DNA from: Dermanyssus gallinae
Taxonomy: Eukaryota > Arthropoda > Arachnida > Mesostigmata > Dermanyssidae
Length of the DNA: 64,000 nucleotides
Reading direction: 5' to 3'
Assembly (NCBI GenBank): GCA_003439945.1
Contig: QVRM01002192.1
Span: 1,178,001 to 1,242,000 of the forward strand
The notes below the pieces were generated by a model. It did no database searches. It was not told the origin of the DNA and saw only the letters and a list, made by a program, of their open reading frames with translations. Position numbers and translations under genes: made by a program. Below, one piece after another: positions 1-11,393 of the stretch (position 1 is the first letter of the stretch; every line of letters starts with the position of its first letter).

Positions 1-114
1 GTCTAACGACGCGGAATTCTACTCAAGAGGTATGAAAGCTCTGAAATCTCGGTGGGAAAAGTGTATTGAGCTTCTCGGGGACTATATCGAATAAGAAAAA
101 TTTAACTACCTGTA
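1..114 (+). mobile_element. mariner transposon, 3' end fragment (cut by window edge)
   Basis: The first ~93 bases match, almost base for base, the C-terminal coding end of the mariner at 5618-6911, here on the plus strand, including the last residues and the stop codon. After the stop the sequence jumps from GAAAAAT directly to AACTACCTGTA, the outer tip of that element's terminal inverted repeat. About 50 bp of 3' UTR and most of the repeat are therefore missing. The upstream part lies outside the window. No TA duplication is visible on the right (TT follows). It is a non-functional relic. Confidence 0.8.
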
Positions 115-276
115 TTTGTTCTCGTTCCGCATTAGTTCGTAACAAGCACAGCACAAATTTGCAAAGTCACCACACTGATATCACCGCAGTAGCAAAGCAC
201 CATACACCAGCAAAGGTCAGTACATCATCCGTGTAAGGAACGTTCGCAACGATGCTCAGCACAATACTATTTTTTT

Positions 277-420
277 TTTGCTTTTTTCCTGGGAGGCTTC
301 GGGAATGCATGATGCACATGCGCCACTAGCAGCCTGCGTGACTAGTGTGAGACTTGCAAACACACTAAACCCGGATTCCTCCCCACACCCCAGGCTCGGT
401 ATTACTTTGGGATTACATCG
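277..420. repeat. Dispersed repeat of unknown class, copy 1
   Basis: This stretch, starting at a T-run and continuing through TTCGGGAATG and a CATGCGCC-like block to a C-rich CCTCCCCACACC block, is recognisably similar to 60308-60420. The order of landmarks and the spacing agree in both copies. No coding signature was found. It may be a LINE or SINE untranslated part. Confidence 0.4.
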
Positions 421-684
421 AAACCGTGGGAGAGGCGTCTCTGCCGTTCTCCTTCAATCAGCTCTATCCCTGACTATCATCCCGCATGTCTACCTGCGGT
501 TGGATAGGGGAATGCCATTTTGTAATCCGTCCTGTGAGGGTGCGTCGAGACTATGAGGGCCTGGCTGCTCCCCAGCACAAGACTATGTATGCCCCTGTGT
601 TTGCCATCTAACGTTTCTTTCTCATTTAAATGCCCACTCCTCATTCCTGGAAGGCTGTAAAATGCCGGAAAGGCCCAGCAGAAC

Positions 685-687
<3 letters not shown>

Positions 688-743
<56 letters not shown>
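688..743. repeat. (TA)n microsatellite
   Basis: Uninterrupted TA dinucleotide repeat of about 28 units. The IYIYIY reading frames across it on both strands are artefacts. Confidence 0.98.
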
Positions 744-745
<2 letters not shown>

Positions 746-1164
746 GTTTTATATTGCCTGACGTTGTGCATGTGGATGTGGCATGATAAATCTGGATCGA
801 CTGCTCGTACCCACACGAATTTTATAGCTCCTAGGTTTGGAAGAAGGGGTACGTTATATTAGAAATGCTGTTATTTGTAAACTACTTTAATTTAGAGATA
901 ATGTGCTATAAGTAAGGGCAGAAGTAAACATTTAAGTTATTATTTTAGTTAGTTAGCCTGTTAGATAATACAGCAATTGTCCGCATACTACCATTACCGT
1001 TAGTGGTTACATAGTTAGCCTCGTTTGACAGCAGTCGTGTTATTATCCCTTTTCAGAAAACTTTGCTTGAAACAGCCAGCCTACGTCGACCCAATATTTA
1101 AGCTGACAATTGTCCACCAAAGCATGAAATAGGTCCCTGCTGCTCGAATAAAATCAAGGAAAAA

Positions 1165-3449
1165 GCGTTCGTCTTGTCGATCAAGTTCAAGCGTTCGTCT
1201 TGCCAATCAAGTTCAGGCATTCGTCTTGCCAATCAAGTTCAAGCGTTCGTTTTGCCAATCAAGTTCAAGCGTTCGTCTTGCCAATCAAGTTCAAGCGTTC
1301 GTTTTGCCAATCAAGTTCAAGCGTTTGTCTTGCCAATCAAGTTCAAGCGTTCGGCTTGCCAATCAAGTTCAAGCGTTCGTCTTGCCAATCAAGTTCAAGC
1401 GTTCGGTTTGCCAATCAAGTTCAGGCGTTCGTCTTGTCAATCAAGTTCAAGCGTTTGTCTTGCCAATCAAGTTCAAGCGTTTGTCTTGCCAATCAAGTTC
1501 AAGCGTTCGTCTTGCCAATCAAGTTCAGGCGTTCGTCTTGCCAATCAAGTTCAAGCATTCGTCTTGCCAATCAAGTTCAAGCGTTCGTCTTGCCAATCAA
1601 GTTCAAGCGTTCGTCTTGCCAATCAAGTTCAGGCGTTCGTCTTGTCAATCAAGTTCAAGCGTTTGTCTTGCCAATCAAGTTCAAGCGTTTGTCTTGCCAA
1701 TCAAGTTCAAGCGTTCGTCTTGCCAATCAAGTTCAGGCGTTCGTCTTGTCAATCAAGTTCAAGCGTTTGTCTTGCCAATCAAGTTCAAGCGTTTGTCTTG
1801 CCAATCAAGTTCAAGCGTTCGTCTTGCCAATCAAGTTCAGGCGTTCGTCTTGTCAATCAAGTTCAAGCGTTTGTCTTGCCAATCAAGTTCAAGCGTTTGT
1901 CTTGCCAATCAAGTTCAAGCGTTCGTCTTGCCAATCAAGTTCAGGCGTTCGTCTTGTCAATCAAGTTCAAGCGTTTGTCTTGCCAATCAAGTTCAAGCGT
2001 TCGTCTTGCCAATCAAGTTCAAGCATTCGTCTTGCCAATCAAGTTCAAGCGTTCGTCTTGCCAATCAAGTTCAAGCGTTCGTCTTGTCAATCAAGTTCAA
2101 GCGTTCGTCTTGTCAATCAAGTTCAAGCGTTTGTCTTGCCAATCAAGTTCAAGCGTTCGTCTTGTCAATCAAGTTCAAGCGTTCGTCTTGTCAATCAAGT
2201 TCAAGCGTTTGTCTTGCCAATCAAGTTCAAGCGTTTGTCTTGCCAATCAAGTTCAAGCGTTCGTCTTGCCAATCAAGTTCAGGCGTTCGTCTTGTCAATC
2301 AAGTTCAAGCGTTTGTCTTGCCAATCAAGTTCAAGCGTTCGTCTTGCCAATCAAGTTCAAGCATTCGTCTTGCCAATCAAGTTCAAGCGTTCGTCTTGCC
2401 AATCAAGTTCAAGCGTTCGTCTTGTCAATCAAGTTCAAGCGTTCGTCTTGTCAATCAAGTTCAAGCGTTCGTCTTGCCAATCAAGTTCAAGCGTTCGTCT
2501 TGTCAATCAAGTTCAAGCGTTCGTCTTGCCAATCAAGTTCAAGCGTTCGTCTTGTCAATCAAGTTCAAGCGTTCGTCTTGTCAATCAAGTTCAAGCGTTC
2601 GTCTTGCCAATCAAGTTCAAGCGTTCGTCTTGTCAATCAAGTTCAAGCGTTCGTCTTGCCAATCAAGTTCAAGCGTTCGTCTTGCCAATCAAGTTCAAGC
2701 ATTCGTCTTGCCAATCAAGTTCAAGCGTTCGTCTTGCCAATCAAGTTCAAGCGTTCGTCTTGTCAATCAAGTTCAAGCGTTCGTCTTGTCAATCAAGTTC
2801 AAGCGTTCGTCTTGCCAATCAAGTTCAAGCGTTCGTCTTGTCAATCAAGTTCAAGCGTTCGTCTTGCCAATCAAGTTCAAGCGTTCGTCTTGCCAATCAA
2901 GTTCAAGCATTCGTCTTGCCAATCAAGTTCAAGCGTTCGTCTTGCCAATCAAGTTCAAGCGTTCGTCTTGTCAATCAAGTTCAAGCGTTCGTCTTGTCAA
3001 TCAAGTTCAAGCGTTCGTCTTGCCAATCAAGTTCAAGCGTTCGTCTTGTCAATCAAGTTCAAGCGTTCGTCTTGCCAATCAAGTTCAAGCGTTCGTCTTG
3101 TCAATCAAGTTCAAGCGTTCGTCTTGTCAATCAAGTTCAAGCGTTCGTCTTGTCAATCAAGTTCAAGCGTTCGTCTTCTCAATCAAGTTCAAGCGTTCGT
3201 CTTGCCAATCAAGTTCAAGCGTTCGTCTTGTCAATCAAGTTCAAGCGTTCGTCTTGCCAATCAAGTTCAAGCGTTCGTCTTGTCAATCAAGTTCAAGCGT
3301 TCGTCTTGCCAATCAAGTTCAAGCGTTCGTCTTGTCAATCAAGTTCAAGCGTTCGTCTTGTCAATCAAGTTCAAGCGTTCGTCTTGCCAACCAAGTTCAA
3401 GCGTTCGTCTTGTCAATCAAGTTCAAGCGTTCGTCTTGCCAATCAAGTT
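1165..3449. repeat. 26-bp minisatellite, about 88 tandem copies
   Basis: A 26-bp unit (core CGTCTTGCCAATCAAGTTCA) is repeated head to tail for 2,285 bp with no interruption of the period. Variants are single substitutions: TTGCC or TTGTC, GCGTT or GCATT, TCAAGC or TCAGGC, CGTC or TGTC. The TCAGGC variant recurs at 1422, 1526, 1630, 1734, 1838 and 1942, exactly 104 bp (four units) apart, showing a higher-order repeat on the left. Further right, variant markers are spaced 338 bp (13 units) and 208 bp (8 units). The unit has no stop codon in any forward frame, so all three plus frames are open throughout. This is not evidence of a protein. Confidence 0.97.
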
Positions 3450-3599
3450 AAAAAAACAGCAGACTGAAAAATGAATCTCTTCCCCTTGCTTGTGTACATA
3501 TGTATATGTAAATATATGCTTTTGTAAATATGTAAATATATAAATTTATTTTTGAAAGATATTAACGTTTTACTTAATGTTGTTAGGTATGTTACATAG

Positions 3600-3600
<1 letters not shown>

Positions 3601-3636
<36 letters not shown>

Positions 3637-3704
3637 TACATATATACACATGTATATAACATAATCTGTTTATATATTGTAATTCTGCACTGGTTTTATT
3701 TTAA

Positions 3705-3757
<53 letters not shown>

Positions 3758-3943
3758 GCTAGATTTAGAGGTTATATTAGGCCAAGGACATTCCTGACGA
3801 GTATTAGACAAGCTCAGAGGTTGTACAAAAGCCGGCAAAGATTAACCTTACTGTTGCTTTCTATCTTCTCTATACTCCGTTATGATTCTTCATTAATAGT
3901 ATCGTTTAATCCCGGTGATATATATATATATATATATATATAA
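3601..3943. repeat. Cluster of three (TA)n tracts
   Basis: TA repeats occupy about 3601-3660, 3706-3754 and 3918-3943. The ~160 bp between the last two show nothing recognisable. The tracts begin ~150 bp after the minisatellite. Confidence 0.95.
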
Positions 3944-4489
3944 TGGTACAGCAAGTGAATACCTATGACGCGTGTTTAGGGTATAGAGCATAAAAGCTGC
4001 CAATAAAGGGCTGTTAGGTTTCAAAGTTATGTAGTAGCTATGTAGCTTTTATATTCGAGTTTGTTTTAATATTCGTCATAAAGGATGCTGTTGCGCCACC
4101 AGCGGCTTAATAATGAAAAGACTTGGGTGCGGGTATGTAAGCCTGGGTAGCCTTGCTTGCCGGTGACGCCTAGAGCGCAGTCTCCGATTCGGTAGGACTG
4201 GCTCGCTACCCGTGACCGCAACGAACGGCAGTCAAACTCCAAGTGCGCGTATGCGCGTGTGCCGATGCAGCTACAGGAGCCACGTGGCAGCGTGCACGCC
4301 GGCAAGCACCCCAAGTAATTCAAATTTATTATTCTTATTCGATATTTATTTCTATCGCATTTCAGTTACATACGTACATTATACATATCTATTTATATAA
4401 TGTTTATACAATTTATACGACTAGAAACGTCGACGATGACGTCACAGATGCATCTAGCCACACAGTTGCTGGTTTGGCGCCAAAAAGTG

Positions 4490-4770
4490 GGACGTGTATC
4501 TACGAAGCTCCGAGGGGTTACGCTTGCCCGTATGAATACAGGCAGGTAAACCTAGAGAGTAACATACCATAGTGGGGTAAGAAACTCAATGACCATTTTG
4601 GTGTATTGTGCGTGGCCATCCGACGGAGGGGCAAGTAGCCAGGCTGCTGTGAAGTTAAAACAAGTCGTTTTCGGCAGGGTGAAGCAAAACGAAATCACCC
4701 GCGCAGCGGTTGGAAGGCTCCGAACGGTCCGCCAGGCAATCAAATTTGAATTCTAACGGATCTCAACTAA
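4490..4770 (+). repeat. Dispersed repeat family, copy 1 (unclassified)
   Basis: Similar over ~280 bp, same orientation, to 32630-32915. Shared landmarks in order are an AGTAACATACCA block, a TGGTGTACTGTG-like block, GGTGAAGCAAAACGAAA, and an AAATTCGAATTC-like block followed by TAACGGCT/TCTAACGGAT. Divergence is moderate, so the family is old. No transposase, reverse transcriptase or tRNA-like part was seen. Confidence 0.6.
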
Positions 4771-5617
4771 AGAGAGTTAGCGCAGTGTAACACTGCGTTA
4801 TATAAAAGGCATCTAGACATATATATAGCAAATGCATGTAGTACACACTCTGCCTATATATAATAGCGTGTAAATATAGTGTATTATTTATAATGCAATA
4901 TTGTATTACACAGTCCATATACGTAGTATATTATATATAGTAGTATTGCACCGAACAGTACATATCGGTGGCCACGACAAGGATCCCCAATAATCAAGAA
5001 ACGGCAGGAGCTGTGGTTGAACGAATATTCTAGGACGCCTCAGAGAAATCCGAGGAGGCGGGCCATATAAAAATGACCAAGACAACGGCAACAGATTGTT
5101 GATTGGACTCTATGATAGAAGTGCTACTAGATAATGCCTTTGAATTGGAAGTCCTAACCGTGAAGCACAGCAAGACCCAAACTGACATAAAAAAGGTTTT
5201 AGAGAAGCTCCGCAGGGCGGCCAGGAGACTTCATGAAGTAGGCCGTCTCGAATTGACATAGCTGCGAAGTAAACTAAAAGAGGCTCTAAAGATGGGGACG
5301 GAGCTTCAGCCAGCAAATGCTATAGAGGCGATCCTAGTCACACGTATATCTGGAAATCCGCAACGGATGGAGATCAGCGGCGAGGAAAGAGGAGCAGCGC
5401 GCAGCACAGACGCATGAAGGAGGCTACGACTGGGGAGGAACTGGTCACGCTGGTTAAATAAATTTGGCCGGCACGGCTTGTAGGATAGCAGCGTCTGTTA
5501 ATCGTCTGCTGGCGGCAATGCTGAAGCAAACTTAATACAGGGCGCCAAACAGAAAATGCCGCCACGCCAGCAGCGAAGACGCAGGAAGTTACTAAATGCG
5601 CGGGCAGATATGTGATA

Positions 5618-6911
5618 TACAGGTAGTTCAATAAGTTCTTAGAATGAAAACCGAGAAATTTCCAAATCATGTTTTTACATTTTTCTTATTCGATAAACTC
5701 CCCGAGAAGCTCAATACACTTTTCCCACCGAGATTTCAGAGCTTTCATACCTCTTGAGTAGAATTCCGCGTCGTTAGACTGAAAATAGGCATTGACAGCA
5801 GCCTTAACCTCTTCATTGCTGGAAAAACGCTTTCCACCGAGACTATTCTTCAAATGTCCGAAGAGGAAATAATCAGAGGAGGCCAGTTCTGGAGAATAGG
5901 AGGGTTGTTCAATAAGTTCGAACCTCAGTTGAGCCAGTTTTGCCGATGCTTGCCGGGACTTGTGTGCAGGAGCATTGCCCTGGTGAAACGGGACAACCTT
6001 CTTCTGCAAAGCGGGCCGTTTCACGATGAGTTCTTGCTAACGGCAGTCCAACAGTCTTGCATAATATTCTCCTGTGATCGTTTTACAGCTCTCAAGGTAG
6101 TCGACCAGCATTATTCTACGTTGGTCTTAAAAAACTGTAGCCATCACCTTTCCGGTCAATGCCGTTGTCCGCACCCTCTTCGGAGGTCCTTCATCAGGTG
6201 CACACCATTGGCAAGATGCTTCTTGGGTCTCGGGAGTGTAGTGATGAACCCGGCTTTCATCGACGGTCATGAATCTGCACCAAAAATCCGACAGATTGTT
6301 CGACATCTTGGCCAAATTTCGCTGTAAAGCCAAAACAGGCGCGTCTTTTTGGCCTTGGTTGAGCAAATGCGGCAGCCATTTTGCTCTAAGCTCTTTCATC
6401 TTCAAGTTTTCGTGTAGGATAAAATGCACACTGCCTAAACTAATTCCTAATGCCTCCGCTATTTCCTTAATGTTCATTCGCTTATCTGTGCCAAGAATTT
6501 TTCGCACTTTCTCTACGTTTTCCTCATCAGTTGCCGTTTTTTGGCCTCCTGGACGTAGTTCATCCTCGGTGCTCCTGCGACCTCTTTTTAACACATTAAT
6601 CCAGTTGGAAACAGTGGCAAAACATGGCGCAGAGTCACTGTACGTCTCGTCTAACTCAATGTTTACTTGGGTCGCATTCCAACCTTTGAAATAAAAACGC
6701 TTGATAACCACTCGAAACTCTTTTTTCTCTATTTTTAAAAATCACGCCGATACGTTGCACGGGAAAAGCTATCAAACGAAATCGCAACGGCCAATCACCA
6801 TAATATATTGAGTGCTAGCAGTCGAAAAGTTGCAGTTCCTATTAGCGGTGAAAGCGTGCCAAAATTCGAATTCTAAAAAGCTCATTCTAAGAACTTATTG
6901 AACTACCTGTA
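5618..6911 (-). mobile_element. Complete mariner transposon (1,294 bp), inactivated
   Basis: Perfect 30-bp terminal inverted repeats begin TACAGGTAGTTCAATAAG at both ends and are flanked by a TA target duplication (5616-5617 and 6912-6913). The length is normal for mariner. The element lies on the minus strand inside an R1-like LINE, so it inserted after that LINE. The transposase frame is described separately. Confidence 0.95.
5686..6732 (-). pseudogene. mariner transposase pseudogene (DD34D family)
   Basis: One minus-strand frame of about 348 codons, the usual mariner length, encodes a paired-type helix-turn-helix N-terminus followed by a DDE transposase core. Landmarks are TVDES with the first catalytic Asp, HQGNAPAH where family members have HQDNAPAH, and YSPELASSDYFLF with the third Asp. 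Exactly 34 residues lie between the second and third catalytic positions. Defects seen are: the likely start is ATA (6732-6730) where ATG is expected; in-frame TAA ends the first part at 6127 and a TAG follows near 6033; and the second catalytic Asp is Gly (GGC). The frame is otherwise intact, with no frameshift. The protein cannot be active. Confidence 0.93.
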
Positions 6912-8253
6912 TAAGGAGGCACGAGAATAAAGGAATCAGTAGTCGTTAGTGCGAGCCAGGCAGAAGACGTGTGTTGTTTGAGTGAAAGACTGGCGAACTC
7001 ATAACGGTCGCCGACCGGTCGTTAGGGTGGTGTATACTACACGGCTCTATAAAACGACAAAGAATGTTCACGGTAGCATTTTGACGGAAAGGGAAGTGAA
7101 GGCGGTGGTGATACGCGAAGAGTCGGCCTCTGAGATCATTGCCCGCCTGAAGCCGCAATTCCCGGCGGTAACCCGAGTAAAGGTCGTCATACCGTAACTG
7201 CCGGGAGCTGGATACCCGTGCGGACAGCCACGTAATCCAGATAAATAAGCAGGTCAAATACCTGGGTGTTATGCTCAACAGAAGCTTGAGCTGTACAGTC
7301 CACATTGATTATGTAAGGGCTAAATTCATTAGGTGGCAAGCAAGCTCACCAGGTTAATGCTAAGAACAAAAGGGTCCTCAGAGAAATAGCGCCGTCTTCT
7401 AGCATAAGTCGCTGATTCAATTCTGCTCTACGAGTCAGAAGTGTGGGCACTAGCTGCACTGAAGACCAAGAAGTATAGAAACCAAGAAGAAAAAGCTAAG
7501 CAAGGCGCCGAGAGTGCTGGCCATTAGGGTTACCAGAGCGAGAGGGCGGTGTTCACAGATGCTGTGCGGGGCAATTGCCCGCATGATACTTCGGCTAGAA
7601 CAGATAGAAGAGAATATCCTCTTACACCGGGACCAGGCATTTAGAAAAGACGATGCAAAAAAAAGACTCTGGAAAGCTGGGAAGTCGAGTGGACTGGAGC
7701 GAAACGAGAGGCACCAGGGTCGTAGGCAGGGTCAATAATTCCAGATCCCATGAAAGGGTGCCGATGCGAGTACGGGGAAACTACGTGCTATCTAACCCAA
7801 GTTCTCACTGATCATGGCAGCTTCCAGACCTACATGGTGAAGATCGGGAAGACTGAGGCAGACATATGTGTCGTGTGCGACGCCAGCGAGACCGACGACG
7901 TGAATCTCACGCTTTTGCATGCAGAGATCACGAGCTAGACAACCCGTTTACGACTAGACGTGCAGTGCAATGCAACAAGAGATCTATTCTCTGGGATGCT
8001 TAGCTCGAAAAAAGCTGGGATGCGGGCTCTTTGTGGAGATCGTCATGAGATTAAACCCAAAGATGACGGAAAAGAGGCGGCAACGCATCGAGCGCCATCA
8101 GCAGGCTGAAAATTGAAAGCCAGACTAGCGGCTCCCTACATGCACTGAGGTAATACCACAAACATACCGGTCATGTAGGTTAGGGGATCACCAGGGTTTC
8201 AGTGGGTTTGAGAGTCCCACACTACCCAGGCCAAAGGGTGTGCATTATGCAGT

Positions 8254-9040
8254 TTGTTCACGGCCCCCTGCAAAAAATTAAAAAGCCACAACGTTAACGT
8301 CGAGCAAGTGTGTACAGGCCGAAGCGAGGCTTATTCGGTGGAAATTAGTAAGTACAGTCATAAGTACGTTTTAAGGGCTCTAAAGGAGTTTATTTGTTTT
8401 AGACTGTTAGAAAGTGAATTTCACAGTGGTGGAATCTGTATGAATGGTTCCGATGGTGGAATAGAGATCGGCAGTTGGATGGGAAAGGAGCACTTCGAGA
8501 ACGTTAGGCATAATTTATTATATATTAGAAATTTATTTTGATACACCTACTAGGCAGCTATGTGGCTTTAGTGTATTTCTTTCGATATACATGCCGCAAT
8601 GTATATTATATTATTACAGCCTTAAATAATGTGGGTACCTGCCGATGGCACTTTTATTAGATAGACTATGACCAGCTCTATAACATGCTTCCCCAATGTT
8701 CCAGATTACTTTATTTCTCGGTGCGTAATTAGCCTTGTGCTAGATTCGCCCGACACACTGGACATTTAATCTTTCGTAGTCATAAACGGGCAACTTCAAT
8801 ACGCATGGAATGCATTTATTCATGAAGTAGCAAAAATATAACAATTTTACTAGAGGCCACAGTTTGTCTTAATTTAGCTTGCGGACGCTTTATGTGCATG
8901 TGTATCAACAGGCCGGAGTGATGGAGATGACCGGCAACTCTGACATTAGGGCGTAAGTCTTTCTGAGTCGAGAATTTCTGACAAAATTCAATAATCTTGT
9001 TTGCGCTCGAGACCACATTTTTATGACCTATGATATAGTC
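8254..9040. other. No recognisable gene
   Basis: A 95-codon plus-strand open frame (8254-8541) lies just after the R1-like 3' end. It resembles nothing I know and shows no domain motif, so I leave it uncalled. The rest is AT-rich with no feature seen. Confidence 0.5.
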
Positions 9041-9520
9041 AAGCTCCAGAGCTCGTAGTGGTTAGCCGTTCGAGCGCCTCCATCCACAAAAGTGAAGCGC
9101 CAACGATCGGCCGGAGGTGAAGGTCGCCATCTTCTTATCCAGAAGCGAAATTGTGGCGATGGCCAACCTAAAAAAGAAACTTAGTAAACGTTTCTAGTGT
9201 GCCGACCAAGAAAAGCTTCAAAGTGTTTTGTAAGCGATAGTTTCGTCACCACGACAAGCTCAGAGAGCTGAAACACTAAGGTTTTCTCGTTACATCAGGA
9301 GTCAAGCTGATGAAGCACGCATTTACTCACCTGACTTGGCACCGTGCAATGTTTTTCTCCAAAAATGAGTCGGTGCTAGAAGCCGTCGATGTAGAACTGG
9401 AAAATCGAAAAAATACGATTTGGAGGTGTGCTTCAATGCACATATCTTCCGCCTCAATAATTATATAGTAGTTGATAGAAATTACGTCAAAGCCTAAATC
9501 AATATTTCACGTTTATTAAA
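9040..9520 (+). mobile_element. mariner-family transposase relic
   Basis: Near 9320-9360 the plus strand reads YSPDLAPCNVFL, the signature around the third catalytic Asp of mariner-type transposases, with Asn at the catalytic position, followed by a decayed C-terminal part (LEAVDVELENRK). Upstream pieces to about 9040 are poorly preserved and no inverted repeats were found. This is a different subfamily from the element at 5618-6911 and far older. Confidence 0.55.
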
Positions 9521-9957
9521 AACGTTTATACCCTATCATAAAAAATGTCAACGCGTTGTCAGGTTTCGTTAGGTACAATGTTGTCGCCACTGCACTAGCT
9601 ATCGTTTGCCCTAGCTTGTCTGCTAAGCCAAACGATCAGAACACTCAGAAAAACGTTCTGTTTATAAATGCAAACAATCAGTCAACCATGGGGGCGTAAT
9701 GGACTCGTCTAAATGATCCCTTTCCAGTCTTTCGTAAAGAACGAAGACGGGTCTTAAGAGTCTCCAAAATATGCAAGTTTACAACTCGTATGATTTATAC
9801 TGATTAGCCTTATTGCGGTCGTTATCACACAAACGTTTCATGTTTGGTGGAACTACGTCAAGGAAATTGCAATGTTAATGTGCGTTGGATCCGTGTTAAG
9901 TACGGAAAAAACGCTATTATACATTTTACACTTTTTTTCGTACTCTTAGGTAACATT

Positions 9958-10085
9958 TAACGTCCACGGAACCGCTTTCGTATTGCTTCATAGAACAGAC
10001 CCTAGTAAATACAAATGTGCAACAGTGGAGGTGTGTCTTCCGGTTGTAAGGCGCACGCGAATGCACCACGCCACTGGGCTCGACG
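9958..10085 (-). mobile_element. SINE family 2 (tRNA-like head), copy 1
   Basis: Matches 45553-45703 and 57362-57470. Read on the minus strand it begins CCCAGTGGCGTGGTGCATTC, continues through a cytosine-rich CGCGCC-like block, and ends in a body containing TTTGTATTTA and ACGTTAAATG. The first ~70 nt resemble a tRNA with a degenerate A box. The best copy (45.6 kb) also has a B-box-like GGGTTGGAGCCCC. No tail poly-A was identified. Confidence 0.6.
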
Positions 10086-10147
10086 AATTTAGTGTAAATG
10101 CCGCGCCGTCAATGAACCACCGCTGAAAACTATAGAAAATATATGCT

Positions 10148-10612
10148 GGGTTGACAACAAACTCGCTAAATAACTCTTCTGACTGTTCAACGCTGTCTGA
10201 GCACGATGCGGATAACAAAGCCCTATCTAAAATCGGGCATGATGACGAAAAGTTTACATCCACTGACTCCCACATCCACACAAGGAACATTGCACATGAA
10301 AACTAAGGCGTATGGGTGCCGGTTTAGATCACCAATTTAACCCTTGAGAATATAACCAGGCGTAATGCCTAGTGAATATATTTGAGTATCAGGTCATACC
10401 GTCCAAATATAAATATAGGAAGCTGGCTCTGAGTAACTACACAATTTGGTATCAAAAGAAAGTGCATCGTAGCGTATATAGACGTTCTCTGTATACTTCA
10501 TGGATAGCCGGGTTGACAGCAGACCCGACATGTTTTTTGAACGTTTAAACTTTGCCTGAGCATTATACGGACAACATGGCCTTATCTGAAGTAGGGCATG
10601 ATGTCGTTGCAA
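10148..10612 (-). repeat. Diverged tandem duplication
   Basis: Segments 10148-10255 and 10507-10612 are similar. Both carry GGTTGACA, then an AACG(C/T)TT-CTGAGCA block, then GGGCATGATG(A/T)CG. Translated on the minus strand they share CP-D-A-LS-CS and VNPA positions, so they may be old duplicated coding or repeat units. No domain is recognised. Confidence 0.35.
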
Positions 10613-11393
10613 TGTTAGTATATCTTATAGGAAACAAAGCACCTCTATTACTACAGTGGTACAGTGGCGTTGTCTGAAGGCGTTTTTGTGCAAGCGAAAT
10701 CACCAGAGGATTCGGCGTATAGAAGCAGTGTTTTTTGCAACTCGCCACATTCCAGTTGTAAATATTTTATTGCTCATGATTTTAAAGATCATACACAATT
10801 GAGTAACCAAGAAAATCAATTGTGCATAGCGGTAACATCAGCAGTTGACCCGATTATTATTTGCTCACAACTATTTCATTTGTGGCCATGACGGCTTTAT
10901 ACACATTTCTGTCGCTGTCACTGTCATTGGGTGTCATATTGGCTTGCAAAAGTTCGCTTGAGTTTTTTCTGAATTGCTTTGTTTAACAGTCTTATGCTTT
11001 AGTGTCATCGCTAACATAAATCGTTTGTGATTGTTGTGTGCGTGCATATATGATTGTCCTCACAGCGTTCGTTCTGCATTAGTCTCTATTTAAAGGAAAC
11101 ATTTGTTGCATCCAGGACATCCGACAGGATGTTGTACGCGTTATTTCTGTTTTGTTGTTGTTCTTGTGGTTGCCGGGCTCTTTTCAGTTCTGTTTTTGTT
11201 TTTAATCATGTTGAGCTCTACAATCAATCTCTGCTGGATCACTAATCAGCCAATATCTGCATTGCTCCGCGACACGGATGTCAGTGGGCTTGCTTGACGT
11301 GACCTAGTGACGAAAACACGCTCGTGCATCGCCTGCATCCTCAGCGTCGTCATTGACCGTTAGCATGGTCATCGTCAGCATAGGCATCGCCAT

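Larger units (their letters stand above)
5090..8240 (+). mobile_element. R1-like LINE remnant, split by a mariner
   Basis: On both sides of the mariner the plus strand shows broken pieces that read like an R1-type non-LTR retrotransposon. Left (5120-5600) is a charged, possibly coiled-coil ORF1-like piece. Right (7080-7200) ends in EESASEIIARLKPQFPAV, also ORF1-like. Then, after a large internal deletion, comes a reverse-transcriptase C-terminal part (QVKYLGVMLNRSLSC, near 7250) and the R1-typical C-terminal segment with YLTQVLTDHGSFQTYMVKIG and CVVC (7790-7890). The 3' part near 8200-8225 (GAGAGTCCCACACTACC) matches the end of the R1-like element near 52010-52030. Many stops are present. The ORF1 assignment is inference; the C-terminal match is stronger. 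Confidence 0.65.

Noticed and set aside
1165..3449. CRISPR-like array
   Set aside because: There are no unique spacers; the whole 26-bp unit repeats. The sequence is eukaryotic.
1174..3474. Three overlapping proteins of 741-766 residues
   Set aside because: They are the same 26-bp minisatellite read in three frames; the array has no stops by accident of its unit.
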